From Mycolicibacterium tusciae JS617 (GTDB lineage: Bacteria; Actinomycetota; Actinomycetes; Mycobacteriales; Mycobacteriaceae): a stretch of DNA of 64,000 nucleotides. This document shows positions 8,686 to 17,307 of the stretch, piece after piece. Positions within the stretch are counted from its first letter, which is position 1. Each line of letters begins with the position of its first letter. A model generated the notes under the pieces. It searched no databases and was not told the DNA's origin. It worked only from the letters and a program-made list of their open reading frames with translations. The DNA is taken from assembly GCF_000243415.2 (NCBI RefSeq), contig NZ_KI912270.1, positions 5,165,837 to 5,229,836 of the forward strand, written 5' to 3'. The position numbers were made by a program, and so were the translations under genes.

Positions 8686-9985
8686 CAGACTCTCTCCGTA
8701 AGGCCTGCAGGCGGCTGCATACGTGCGCGATGAGGCGGTCCCGCTGCTCCTGGTAACGCGGCCACGGCGCGGACGGCGTCGTCCGTGTGATCAGGAGGTC
8801 GACCGCGCGTTGAACCGAAGTGGGGCCGAGCAGCGGACGCATGCGCACCTTTGGTTGAACGCTGTCGCTGGCCCAATCCTCGCAAGCCTTCTGCAGGAGA
8901 TGCTGCAGCGCCTGCTCGTGATTGCTATCGAAAGCGATTACACCACAGTAACTTTCAGAGTAGTGCTCGCGTGGCGTCTGGGTATGGACGTGTCCATCGC
9001 AACTGGAGTAGGTGACGAAGTTCCATCCGGAGACCAGTTCGACGACCAACGGGCGAATCGCAGGCTCAAGACTCAAGATGAACTCGGTGTGATGCCGCGA
9101 GAGCGACGCGCCTTGTCCCCAGGCCAGCGCTCCCTCCGGTCGAGCGCGGCCGTGCTCGTCGAGGGTTATCGAACGCGGTGTCTCATTGCGCGGATGCGCT
9201 GCATGCAGCCATGATTCAAGAAACTCAGACAGATCGCTGAGGTAGTTGAAGCCTTTCTGTGCGCGCAATACGTACATTCGGCTCACCTCACCGTTGGGCG
9301 TAGCATGCTCCCACTCCTCACAGATCAGGAACGATGCTTCCCGTGCCGCCGCGTCGAAGGCGGCTCGCTCAAGGACCAACGATGACATCACCTGTTGCGT
9401 AACCACCGTAGCGTCTGAGGTCACGGTGAACGTGTGCTGCAATCGCCGTTGGTCGACTGCCACGGTGTCCTCATGCACCAGAAGCTCGGCAGAACCGTAA
9501 TCGCGTGGCTGGTCGGTCAGCTCAAACTGTTCGACTACCAGGATTCCGTAGTCGGGCATCGCGGCGCGAATACTTCTCATGGCTGCGACGAGGTCACCGA
9601 CTGTCTCTTGAATGAAAAGCACGTGGGCGAGAGCGAATACGACATCAAACGAGCCGTAGGCCGCTAAGTTGGCGAAGTCATCGTTGACGACCTCAACTTG
9701 CGGGTACAACTCGCGACACATAGCGGTCAGGGCTGAGGACCTCTCCACTGCGAGCAGTCCGGCGGGGCCGAATTCGGCGATGCAGGCGGCGCACCGGCCC
9801 GAGCCTGACCCCACTTCGGCCACCCGGAGATCACTCAAACCGCCTATACGAGTGAGGGTCTCGGAGATGGCCGCGTTTACCGCGTCGTCGGCGACCGTTG
9901 CGTTGGCCGCCTTAGTGAAAAGCGCCCAGAAGTCCGGATCCTCGGAGGGACTACGCCGCGCGGCGTCTAAGCGAGACGTCGTCAC
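8678..9985 (-). CDS. SAM methyltransferase with an unknown C-terminal domain
   Basis: The 435-residue protein starts with GTG at 9985. Residues about 50-170 form a class I methyltransferase: VAEVGSGSGRCAACIAE as motif I, LLAVERS as the acidic post-I strand, and SFDVVFALAHVLF as motif IV. The second half, from about residue 270, is not methyltransferase. It carries SGWNFVTYSSCDGHVHTQ and a conserved-looking SESYCGVIAFDS, with Cys, His and Asp spaced as a possible metal or catalytic site; I do not recognise it. The gene lies between the radical SAM gene (24-base gap) and the HExxH gene (8-base overlap), so it should act on the same peptide. Confidence 0.78.
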   Translation of the reverse strand: MTTSRLDAARRSPSEDPDFWALFTKAANATVADDAVNAAISETLTRIGGLSDLRVAEVGSGSGRCAACIAEFGPAGLLAVERSSALTAMCRELYPQVEVVNDDFANLAAYGSFDVVFALAHVLFIQETVGDLVAAMRSIRAAMPDYGILVVEQFELTDQPRDYGSAELLVHEDTVAVDQRRLQHTFTVTSDATVVTQQVMSSLVLERAAFDAAAREASFLICEEWEHATPNGEVSRMYVLRAQKGFNYLSDLSEFLESWLHAAHPRNETPRSITLDEHGRARPEGALAWGQGASLSRHHTEFILSLEPAIRPLVVELVSGWNFVTYSSCDGHVHTQTPREHYSESYCGVIAFDSNHEQALQHLLQKACEDWASDSVQPKVRMRPLLGPTSVQRAVDLLITRTTPSAPWPRYQEQRDRLIAHVCSRLQALRRESDA

Positions 9986-10009
9986 GGTTGTCCGACCGGC
10001 CTTTCTCGG

Positions 10010-11236
10010 TCAGCCACGTTGTGCTCCGACGCTCATCCGATGCTCCTGCAGAATTGCGATCCTCTGGTCCAAGTCGGTGTTGATGTGGCGGATCAAGGAC
10101 CTCATGTCCGAGCAGTAGACAGTTTGGTTCTTAAAGCCTGATTCGCTGTCGAAACGGTGCGAGATCAGACCGCCGCCGCATATGTCGACAACCTCGCAAG
10201 AACGGCACACCTGTGGCAGAGCCTCTAACCCAATCTGCCTGCACACGACGCCCGGGTGCCGCAGGACAGCATCGATGTCATCCCGAAGCACGTTGGCTCC
10301 GGTTTCGGCTGCTCCGCCATACGTGAACCCAATGCTGTCGACCAGTTCAATGTCGCCGTTCGCCTCGATCGTCACCAACTGTGCCGGCGCCAGACCGAGA
10401 GACTCGAAACTATAGGTTCCGCCCAAGAGCAAGTGCAGAATGTCATCGAAGATGCGCAGTCGTATCCTGTCCTGTTGGGCTGACCAGTGGTCGTACAGTT
10501 CCTTTAGCCAATCGCCATAGGGGCTGGCTGCAGACAGAGAACGATCACCGTTTTTGCCATCGGGCAGCGCGTCCCATGTCGAATGCGGCAGCAGGACATC
10601 CAAACTGGTGATGCCGAGATTCCTTACCGTTTCGTAGACGGACACGGGGTCGTTACGCAGGTCGATCACCGCAAGCCCACCTTGGATGAGACCGGGATAC
10701 CGAGAGAGCCGCTCGATTCCAGCGACTACACGCCGATACGACGACCGCCCGCGCCGATCCAGGCGGTGAGAGTTCGCCTCAAGGTCACCATCGAGGCTGA
10801 CACCGACGTGAATGTCGAGTGCATGCAGCCGTTGGGCGATGTCGTCGGTAACCAACGTCGCGTTGGTCTGCATAGACACCTCGACCTCCAACTGCGCGAG
10901 GTGCGATTTCACGATGGTCACGAACCGTTCGATAGGTTCGACTCCCCGCAATAGCGGTTCGCCACCGTGAATCGAGATGCCCACACCCCGAAGACCGTGC
11001 GCTTCTGCGTGGCGCCGAATGCGAACCGCTGCGGCGCCGGCCACTTCCTCCGACATGACAGATGGTGCCGATTTCCATGAGTCGTCACCGAGGTTGTAGA
11101 CGTAGCAATAGTCGCAGTTCAAGTTGCAGCGGGACTGCACCTTGAAAATGAACTCATTGATGGGTTGGGGTGCCCACCCACTATTGCTGAGTGTTGTGAA
11201 GTCGCACGATCCGTCGTACGGCCACAGCGCGGACAC
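10010..11236 (-). CDS. Radical SAM/SPASM peptide-modifying enzyme, FxsB-like
   Basis: A 408-residue radical SAM enzyme starting with GTG at 11236, 11 bases after the precursor gene. CNLNCDYCY at 37-45 gives the CxxxCxxC motif for the SAM-binding 4Fe-4S cluster. GISIHGGEPLL, SMQTNATL and VGVSLDGD are the usual barrel motifs. The C-terminal part holds SPASM-type cysteines in CRQIGLEALPQVCRSCEVVDIC followed by GGG. FxsB-type enzymes act on peptides ending in FxSxx and form side-chain crosslinks of the cyclophane class. The adjacent precursor ends with Phe-Gly-Ser, so a Phe-to-Ser crosslink is a reasonable prediction, not an observation. Confidence 0.88.
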   Translation of the reverse strand: MSALWPYDGSCDFTTLSNSGWAPQPINEFIFKVQSRCNLNCDYCYVYNLGDDSWKSAPSVMSEEVAGAAAVRIRRHAEAHGLRGVGISIHGGEPLLRGVEPIERFVTIVKSHLAQLEVEVSMQTNATLVTDDIAQRLHALDIHVGVSLDGDLEANSHRLDRRGRSSYRRVVAGIERLSRYPGLIQGGLAVIDLRNDPVSVYETVRNLGITSLDVLLPHSTWDALPDGKNGDRSLSAASPYGDWLKELYDHWSAQQDRIRLRIFDDILHLLLGGTYSFESLGLAPAQLVTIEANGDIELVDSIGFTYGGAAETGANVLRDDIDAVLRHPGVVCRQIGLEALPQVCRSCEVVDICGGGLISHRFDSESGFKNQTVYCSDMRSLIRHINTDLDQRIAILQEHRMSVGAQRG

Positions 11237-11247
11237 CCAGGGCCCGC

Positions 11248-11409
11248 TCAGGCGTTGTGCGAGCCAAAGGACCCATGCCGGAAGAACTCGACGTTGTCAG
11301 CAGCCGCTTCACGCTTTGCTCTCCGTACTGCATCCTCAAGCAATGAGTCGTTGTCGATGTCGATGTCGACCAACTCAGACAGGCGTTTCTTGGGGCTGTT
11401 GTCGCTCAT
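11248..11409 (-). CDS. FxsA-like RiPP precursor peptide, 53 residues
   Basis: The ATG at 11409 is preceded by GAGAGG at good spacing and gives a 53-residue peptide. The first 40 residues form a charged leader (KKRLSELVDIDIDNDSLLED, then an Arg/Lys/Ala helix). The tail is EFFRHGSFGSHNA. FxSxx-COOH precursors end in Phe-x-Ser plus two residues; here Phe-Gly-Ser is followed by three residues. Position directly before the radical SAM gene, the leader-like composition and the aromatic/Ser tail are the evidence. A longer frame from 11454 is possible but lacks a comparable ribosome site. Cleavage near residue 40-44 would release a core of about 10 residues. Confidence 0.8.
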   Translation of the reverse strand: MSDNSPKKRLSELVDIDIDNDSLLEDAVRRAKREAAADNVEFFRHGSFGSHNA

Positions 11410-11618
11410 AATCCCTCTCGATTGTTGTGTGCGCCAGTTGCTCAGCAACGACACAGTAACTGACGTCAGGCGTTTTGTCTGTCCATCAAACGACCGACCG
11501 ACAACACCAATTGTTCGCGGGCGTTCCGTGCTTCGGTGAAGCCGGCGCCCGATGCCGTTGGTTGCTCGAAGAGAGACCGAGGACCGCGGCTAAGCTAAGC
11601 GACGATTCGTCTTTACAC
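11410..11618 (-). promoter_or_regulatory. Presumed promoter region of the RiPP operon with TGACGTCA palindrome
   Basis: This 209-base gap precedes the precursor gene. It contains a perfect palindrome TGACGTCA at 11461-11468, about 52 bases before the start codon, a plausible operator. I see no convincing -35/-10 pair. No other gene in the operon has a sizeable upstream gap, so transcription should start here. Confidence 0.4.
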
Positions 11619-11907
11619 CTATTGCCCGTTCGAAACCCGAAGATCTTCCGCTGCGAGCTGGAGCGAGAACCGCTCCTCCACGTCGATCATCCCCTGTCGT
11701 GACGAGCCAAATAGGGCGATCGGAGTCATCGAGGATGAACGTGGAGGGGTTGTAGGCGCTTTCCTCTCCGTACCCAACCCATTGCAGTTCGGCGTGTGCC
11801 AAAACCGGAGTGAAGTGGACTTCTGCTGAGGCCAGTTGTGGAGCACCCCGTTATCGCCGGCGGGCAGATCGACGTTCGTGTTCCGCGGTCGACTCGGCGG
11901 TGTTCGA
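11619..11907 (-). pseudogene. Decayed coding remnant in shifting frames
   Basis: Minus-strand stretches that read like real protein alternate between two frames: NVDLPAGDNGVLHNW in one, then AELQWVGYGEESAYNPSTFI and LDDSDRPIWLVTTGDD in a second, then VEERFSLQLAAEDLRVSNGQ back in the first, ending near 11619. No single frame covers the segment and no start codon with a ribosome site is visible. It is probably a frameshifted gene downstream of, or continuing, the broken membrane-protein gene at 11908-14651. Confidence 0.4.
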
Positions 11908-12963
11908 TCAGCGCAGATTGAACTGTCCGGCTCCGGCGCCATCGAGATTGAAGTCCAGGAGGCGACCGGACGCTGTCGGTAGAACTATGTTCGTTGCCTT
12001 AGGGTTCATCGGAGTCCGGGCGCCGGTGGCGCGACTGACCTGCGAGATGTCGCTACCGCCTGAATCACGGTACGGCACATCCCATCCGACGTGGTTCACC
12101 TCGATATCGCGCGTGAAGACGTCCCCGTCGGGCAGGGTGAAGTTTCCGACGAACCTCCAGCCCCGGTAGACGGCGGCGAGATTGCACCCGTCAACCGAGG
12201 TGCCCTTGGCCAGCCCGAGATGGACCTGCCAGAGTTCCGGCTGATGCGCGCCGTTCTCCGCCTCGATGGTCCAGCTGGCACAATCGACGTACCTGTCCGC
12301 ATACGGGAAGGCCGTATCGCGCAGCTTCGCAACGGTCGTCTGTTCGGCGTCGTGCCACTCCGACTTCGTAACTACGTCGCGAGGAAGTGATCCCAGATCC
12401 CACGCACCTCTCCGACGTAGACGTCCGGGTCGGGCTCCAGGACGAGGGTCCGGGTCATCAGGAGGTGACCGATGAGGAAGGGCACCAGGACCGTTAGCGC
12501 AGCGACGACTGAGAGACCGATGGCGAAGACATCGGGGAAGGTGTCGACCGCTGAGTCGTACCGACCGGCTCCCGTGGACGTCACCGCATGCGGTGGGCTG
12601 ATCGGCGCAGGCGGGGGCGGAAGAGGAGCGATCGGGCTAGGCTGGCTCGCTCGCGTGCCCTCCAACAGATCGGTCAGCACCCGCGTCAGGCCCGCCCCCT
12701 TGGCGTCGACGAGCAGTTCATCGCCGCACTCCCGATCACCCCAGGACTCGGAAAAGCTCACGTACTTCCGTTCGAAGTCGAACATCTTTGCCTGGCGCTC
12801 GTCGAACCCGTACTCGAAGTGCTCTTTGCTGCTGCGGTGTAAGCGCAGCGCCCCGCCGTCGAGAACGGTGGTGTCCTCAGTCATGACCACGACGAGTTTC
12901 AGTGACCCGTCGGGCAGGAGGACGTAGAGGTGGTCCTCATGTGTCTCCGGAGCAATGATCAGA

Positions 12964-14407
12964 ACCTGTGGATGACCCTCGGTGGGGCGGCATGAAAGTG
13001 GGCGCACCTTCCCGGGGATGATCTGAAGTCCAAGGTTCTCTGATCAAGACCGGCGTTGACGCGCTGGTTGGGAAGGTACGCCCATGCTCACCGTAGTTCA
13101 CGACACCGATGAGGCCAACGCCAATGACGGCGGTGGTCGGTCGTTGTTGGATGAGATCGTGCGCGACGGCGCCCGGCAGATGCTGGCCGCGGCGCTGAAG
13201 GCTGAGGTGGCCGCCTACATCGATGCCCACGCCGGTGAGCTCGATGAGAGCGGTCGCCGGCTGGTGGTCCGCAACGGCTCCCACGCCGGGCGTGAGGTGT
13301 TGACCGCCGCGGGCGCGGTGGCGGTGACCGCGCCGCGGGTCAACGACAAGCGTATCGACGCCGATACCGGTGAGCGGCAGCGGTTTTCCTCGGCGATCCT
13401 GCCGGCGTGGGCGCGCAAGTCCCCGCAGATGACTGAGGTGCTGCCGCTGCTGTACCTGCACGGCCTGTCGACCAGTGACTTCGGGCCGGCCTTGGAGCAG
13501 TTCCTCGGGTCCAGTGCCGGGCTCTCGGCGACGACGATCACACGGCTGACCAGCCAGTGGCAGGAGGAGGCCAAGGCCTTCGGGGCCCGGGATCTGTCGG
13601 GCACTGACTTCGTCTACCTGTGGGTCGACGGCATTCACCTCAAGGTCCGCCTCGAGCAGGAGAAGCTGTGCCTGTTGGTGATGATCGGGGTCCGCTCCGA
13701 TGGCCGCAAGGAACTCGTCGCCCTGGCCGACGGGTATCGAGAATCGACCGAGTCGTGGGCCGATCTGCTGCGGTCGTGTCGCCGCCGCGGGATGATCGCC
13801 CCGGTGTTGGCCGTCGGTGACGGTGCACTGGGCTTTTGGAAGGCGATGCGCGAGGTGTTCCCGGCTACCCGCGAGCAGCGCTGCTGGTTTCACAAACAGG
13901 CCAATGTCCTTTCCTGCCTGCCCAAATCGGCGCAACCCGGTGCGGTCGCGGCGATGCGGGAGATCTACAACGCCGAGGACCTCGACCACGCGCAGGTCGC
14001 GATCAAGGCCTTCGAGATCGACTACGGCGCCAAGTACCCCAAGGCGGTCGCCAAGATCGTCGACGACGCCGACGTGCTGTTGGAGTTCTACAAATACCCA
14101 GCCGAACACTGGATCCACTTGCGCACCACGAATCCGATCGAATCAACCTTCGCCACCGTGCGATTGCGGACGAAGGTCACCAAGGGGCCGGGATCCCGCG
14201 CGGCCGGAATTGCCATGGCCTACAAGCTTATCGACGCCGCACAAGCCCGGTGGCGGGCAGTCAACGCACCCCACCTGGTCGCCCTCGTCCGTGCCGGCGC
14301 CGTCTTCCACAAAGGCAAGCTACTCGAACGCCCCGCCGACATCACACCGCCCGAGCCGGCCGAATCAACCGAAACGGAGGTCGCCTGAAACACCCCGATC
14401 CACAGGT
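12964..14407 (+). mobile_element. IS256-family insertion sequence
   Basis: ACCTGTGGAT at 12964-12973 and its inverse complement at 14398-14407 frame a single transposase gene and are probably the outermost inverted-repeat bases; the repeats beyond these ten bases match poorly, so the exact ends are uncertain. I see no 8-9 bp target duplication, which suggests later change at one end. The element separates two halves of one minus-strand gene, so this is a real insertion. Confidence 0.7.
13084..14388 (+). CDS. IS256-family transposase
   Basis: This intact 434-residue mutator-type transposase has the standard layout: an N-terminal helical domain with RLVVRNGSHAGREVLTAAG, a catalytic domain beginning FVYLWVDGIHLK (first Asp), AVGDGALGFWKA (second Asp), the CWFHKQANVL motif, and LRTTNPIESTFATVRLRTK holding the catalytic Glu. 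Length matches the family norm of about 400-430. The 393-residue minus-strand frame across it is a shadow. Confidence 0.95.
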   Translation: MLTVVHDTDEANANDGGGRSLLDEIVRDGARQMLAAALKAEVAAYIDAHAGELDESGRRLVVRNGSHAGREVLTAAGAVAVTAPRVNDKRIDADTGERQRFSSAILPAWARKSPQMTEVLPLLYLHGLSTSDFGPALEQFLGSSAGLSATTITRLTSQWQEEAKAFGARDLSGTDFVYLWVDGIHLKVRLEQEKLCLLVMIGVRSDGRKELVALADGYRESTESWADLLRSCRRRGMIAPVLAVGDGALGFWKAMREVFPATREQRCWFHKQANVLSCLPKSAQPGAVAAMREIYNAEDLDHAQVAIKAFEIDYGAKYPKAVAKIVDDADVLLEFYKYPAEHWIHLRTTNPIESTFATVRLRTKVTKGPGSRAAGIAMAYKLIDAAQARWRAVNAPHLVALVRAGAVFHKGKLLERPADITPPEPAESTETEVA

Positions 14408-14651
14408 ATTGACAATTCCTCTGTGTCTCCTCCTCGGTCTGGTAGCCGGTCCCGCCGTACTTGCGCCTGATGTTGTGCCGACGAGTGTCCAACAACCAGT
14501 GCGAGCCAACCGCTTCGACTACTCGGTCGCCGTCGCGGTACTGGATTGGCGAGTTCCGCGTCACCGAGGTTCCCACTGCGACTTGGCGCGCCAAGGCCTG
14601 AAGGGCCGACAGGTCGAACCGACTGGCGTCGTACATACGACGATCCGGCAC

Positions 14652-15050
14652 GGCGCGCCCCCTTCGAACGGAACAGTGTGAGCTGACGGAGGGATGTTAG
14701 CTGCATTCAGGCGGGCGGGTGCGCATTCCCCAGAGCGAGATGCGGACTCCGCGGCGGATCGCGGTGTGGCGATGCGGGGCGCACGTAGGTCGTGAATCTT
14801 GCCGAAGTTTCGGTCTGGGGATAGGTAATGCTTATCGGGAACACGTCCGCTGACATGAGATCATTCGCCAACTGAATGGCCCACCCGCAGAAACCCGAGC
14901 GTGGGGAGGAAGTATCGTTGGCTGCATTGTCCTTTTTCATGACTGATAGTCGTGGCGGGCTGGGTGATCGTGCAGCTAGTCGGCAAGCGAATGTCTGTCA
15001 TGGTGTGTGACCGCCACTATCAAGACCGCGGCTTCACCGCGAAAGGAGCG
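14652..15050. other. Intergenic stretch with no firm gene
   Basis: A 77-codon minus frame at 14707-14940 contains protein-like text (ADVFPISITYPQTETSARF) but has no ribosome site and no partner, so I do not call it. The stretch lies between the 5' end of the broken membrane-protein gene and the plus-strand pair at 15051 and probably holds divergent promoters. Confidence 0.5.
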
Positions 15051-15269
15051 ATGCCAACGATGTCGGAACGGACGGAAGACTTCGGCATGGCCACGGACAT
15101 CGAGAAAGTGATCTGGCAGCGCCAGTCGGTCTCCAACGAGCTACGCGATGGGAACGCCGCCGGCGCCATTGGCTCGGTCGGACCAGGCATCGGTGCTGGT
15201 GTGGGGTCGACGGCCGCCGTGACGGTGAGTGAGGCATGTAAGGACGAGACCACAGGACGAGACCGATGA
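15051..15269 (+). CDS. Small hypothetical protein coupled to a membrane sensor-like gene
   Basis: The 72-residue product starts at 15051, or at the second ATG at 15060; AAAGGAG ends 2 bases before the first and 11 before the second, so the choice is open. The N-terminal half is charged and helical; the C-terminal half is Gly/Ala-rich (AAGAIGSVGPGIGAGVGSTA). Its stop overlaps the next start as ATGA at 15266-15269, indicating translational coupling. I do not recognise the family. Confidence 0.55.
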   Translation: MPTMSERTEDFGMATDIEKVIWQRQSVSNELRDGNAAGAIGSVGPGIGAGVGSTAAVTVSEACKDETTGRDR

Positions 15270-15853
15270 GCGCTCCGAATCCCACCGGCGCCAAGCCCAA
15301 TCTGATGCTGATCGTCAGCCTGATCGGCGGAGTCGTAGTTCTAGTCTTCGGGGCGATATTCGTACTCACGACCGAGACTTCGCCTGGCAGTCAATCGCGG
15401 GGAACAAATGGTGTCGCCGCCGACATCACGGAGTCGCGGCCATCCGGCAGCGGTTCCGAACAGCACGGTAGTGAAGCGGCCTTCCCGGGTGGATTGCCTC
15501 AGACGACACCGAGAATATCGCCCAACTCACTCAACGTGAGCGTCCCGATGAGTCACCCGGCGTGTGACGGTTCGGGCATTGTAGTGCTGGCCAACGCTGT
15601 GACGCCCGGGCGCTACGATGCGGAGATCCAGCACTACCTCGATATGCACCCGGGAGCGTCTTACCTAAGGACAGACGAGTCGTGTTCCTCACTGCGCGCT
15701 CGTGACGACGCAGGAAATCCAATCTATGCGGTTTACCGACAAGCCGGGCGCAGCCGAGCTGACGTGTGTGCAGCGGTGCGGGCCGCGGGCGGGAACGCCT
15801 ACGGCAAGTGGCTTGATACGACAACCAATCCACGTGACATGATCACATGCTGA
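15266..15853 (+). CDS. Membrane-anchored protein with a mycobacterial kinase-type sensor domain
   Basis: The 195-residue protein has a short cytoplasmic tail, one membrane helix at about 13-35 (LMLIVSLIGGVVVLVFGAIF), a Ser/Gly-rich linker and a C-terminal domain from about 95 with ACDGSGIVVLANAVTPG, YLDMHPGASYLRTDESCSSL, NPIYAVYRQAG and GNAYGKWLDTT. From memory, this domain forms the extracytoplasmic end of some mycobacterial serine/threonine kinases; here no kinase domain is present. Its cysteines could form disulfides. The N-terminal anchor resembles that of the protein at 17308-18276. It is coupled to the preceding small gene. Confidence 0.75.
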   Translation: MSAPNPTGAKPNLMLIVSLIGGVVVLVFGAIFVLTTETSPGSQSRGTNGVAADITESRPSGSGSEQHGSEAAFPGGLPQTTPRISPNSLNVSVPMSHPACDGSGIVVLANAVTPGRYDAEIQHYLDMHPGASYLRTDESCSSLRARDDAGNPIYAVYRQAGRSRADVCAAVRAAGGNAYGKWLDTTTNPRDMITC

Positions 15854-16192
15854 GCAGTTGATGAAGGGCATTTGCCGGCCAGCACGCTACTCACCCGGCT
15901 AATTGCCGTTAGCTGTGAACACGCTGTCGGCTTCGGACGGCACCTAACCCAACCCAGCCCTACGCACACGGTGAGGTACACGAGCTTGAGCACGCGCTGT
16001 CACCGGAATTTGTTGCGAGCCAATACCGCTCATAGATTGAATCGTTAGTCCGGGAGTGAGAGCTTAGGCCGTAGTGGGCTGTGGATAACCGCGCGCGAAG
16101 AACGCGAATGCGATGACGCGGCTGGGTGCACGTACCTTTCCGTCGAAATGCTTCGCGTCTTGTCATCGGAGCGATTGGAGTGCATAGCCAAA
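15854..16192. other. Convergent intergenic region, no gene seen
   Basis: This 339-base gap lies between two converging genes. I see no supported open frame, no strong hairpin followed by a T run and no repeat. Confidence 0.6.
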
Positions 16193-17020
16193 CTACCGCA
16201 ACCCCGCCTCGATATCCGCCACTATTGCGGAAGCCTCCTCACCACAGATTGCGTGCAAGTCCACAGTGCCCCTGGCAATCAAGTTGTCAACGCGGAGCTT
16301 GAGGTCTCCCGAGGTGACGTGGGCGTAGAGATTTGCACCGGGACAAGCTGTCTCCGGGCTTGCGTCGCGATGACCCCCCAATGTGGTGGTCGCGATTGCG
16401 AATCGTTGCGCCGCCCAAGCGAACGCAAATGCTGCTCCGTTGAGTTGCGCCTCCGTCACCTGCTCTACTTCGAAATTGCCCTCGCAGACCACAAGGAAAT
16501 GTCCGGTCGGGTCGTAATTTGTTGCCGTATCCCCCACAAGCTCGGGTTTCCGCAACTCGAATATGTTCCCGTTCCGGTCGACGCCGATGTGATACGCAAT
16601 ATCGATCCAACCATGTGAGTCTTGGTGATAGCGCTGGTGTTGTCGCAACCGAGATGGGGCGTTCCTGTTGTCGCCGAGAGTCACTGCGGTGTGGTGAACC
16701 GTCATGCGACTGAGGGTGTGTGGAATACCGCCCGCACGAGCCGGTGTGGCACCCCAGGCCTCGCGGCACAGCAGCGGCGCCGAAGCTGCGCTGCCCGTGG
16801 GAGTTGGTGAAGTAACGGGAGCGGGTGGAGAGGTCGATGCAGTGCTCGACGGCGGCACGGTCGATCCGTTCGAACTCGATGGAGCTTGCGAGTTCGGCGG
16901 ATATGTGCAGCCGCTAGCCGTGACAGCCACCCCCAAACCCACTGTGGTCGCCTGTCGGAGCAGCTGACGACGGGTCATACGCTCTGCATCGCTGGGCGCA
17001 GATGGCGGTTGCGATTCCAT
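16193..17020 (-). CDS. Tat-exported lipoprotein N-acetylmuramoyl-L-alanine amidase (PGRP-like)
   Basis: The product is 275 residues from the ATG at 17020, or 261 from 16978. MTRRQLLRQATTVG carries the twin-arginine motif and VTASGC is the lipobox, so the protein is probably exported by Tat and lipid-anchored. A Ser/Pro/Thr-rich linker follows. The amidase_2/PGRP domain has MTVHHTAV (zinc His), YHIGVDRNGNIFE, HFLVVCEGNFE, and GGHRDASPETACPGANLY, which supplies the other zinc His and the Cys-Pro-Gly motif. It should cleave the lactyl amide bond of peptidoglycan outside the membrane. Confidence 0.88.
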   Translation of the reverse strand: MESQPPSAPSDAERMTRRQLLRQATTVGLGVAVTASGCTYPPNSQAPSSSNGSTVPPSSTASTSPPAPVTSPTPTGSAASAPLLCREAWGATPARAGGIPHTLSRMTVHHTAVTLGDNRNAPSRLRQHQRYHQDSHGWIDIAYHIGVDRNGNIFELRKPELVGDTATNYDPTGHFLVVCEGNFEVEQVTEAQLNGAAFAFAWAAQRFAIATTTLGGHRDASPETACPGANLYAHVTSGDLKLRVDNLIARGTVDLHAICGEEASAIVADIEAGLR

Positions 17021-17307
17021 GAAAATCACAATACGGTGTGCCACACATTCCGGACACAGTCCCACACTCACCGTTCGACGTCGTACGTGCAGGTGCGACA
17101 ATGGCAAAATACTTATCCAACTCAGAAGTTTTCGCGCTGGCAGGTATCGGATACACCAGTTTGCCTGGTTGCGTGAGCACCCCGCACGCCGCGATCACCG
17201 TGGCAGATTGCGGCTGAGGCTAACTCCGGAACGTCCTCCGACGGTGTCAAAGCCTTGTGTGCATTCACCAATTAATGTAGGATAATCGCACTTAATTGCT
17301 GGCAATT

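Larger units (their letters stand above)
11908..14651 (-). pseudogene. Membrane-protein gene split by an IS256 element and frameshifted
   Basis: The 5' part runs from a GTG at 14651 (AAGGGGG 6 bases upstream) to about 14408, starting Met-Pro-Asp-Arg-Arg-Met-Tyr-Asp. The IS256-family element follows. The same strand then continues at about 12963 with LIIAPETHEDHLYVLLPDG, a Pro-rich linker and one membrane segment (FAIGLSVVAALTVLVPFLIG). That frame stops at 12372. Coding resumes immediately in another frame with VTKSEWHDAEQTTVAKLRDT and goes on past VYRGWRFVGNFTLPDGDV to a stop at 11908. The parts suggest a cytoplasmic domain, one membrane pass and an outer domain. I do not recognise the family. 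Two lesions make it non-functional. Confidence 0.65.

Noticed and set aside
12937..14118. 393-residue minus-strand frame across the IS256 transposase
   Set aside because: It mirrors an intact transposase gene and its text is low-complexity Arg/Gly/Leu with no domain.
14707..14940. 77-residue minus frame
   Set aside because: Part of it looks protein-like, but there is no ribosome site, partner or recognised family. It is noted only in the intergenic entry.
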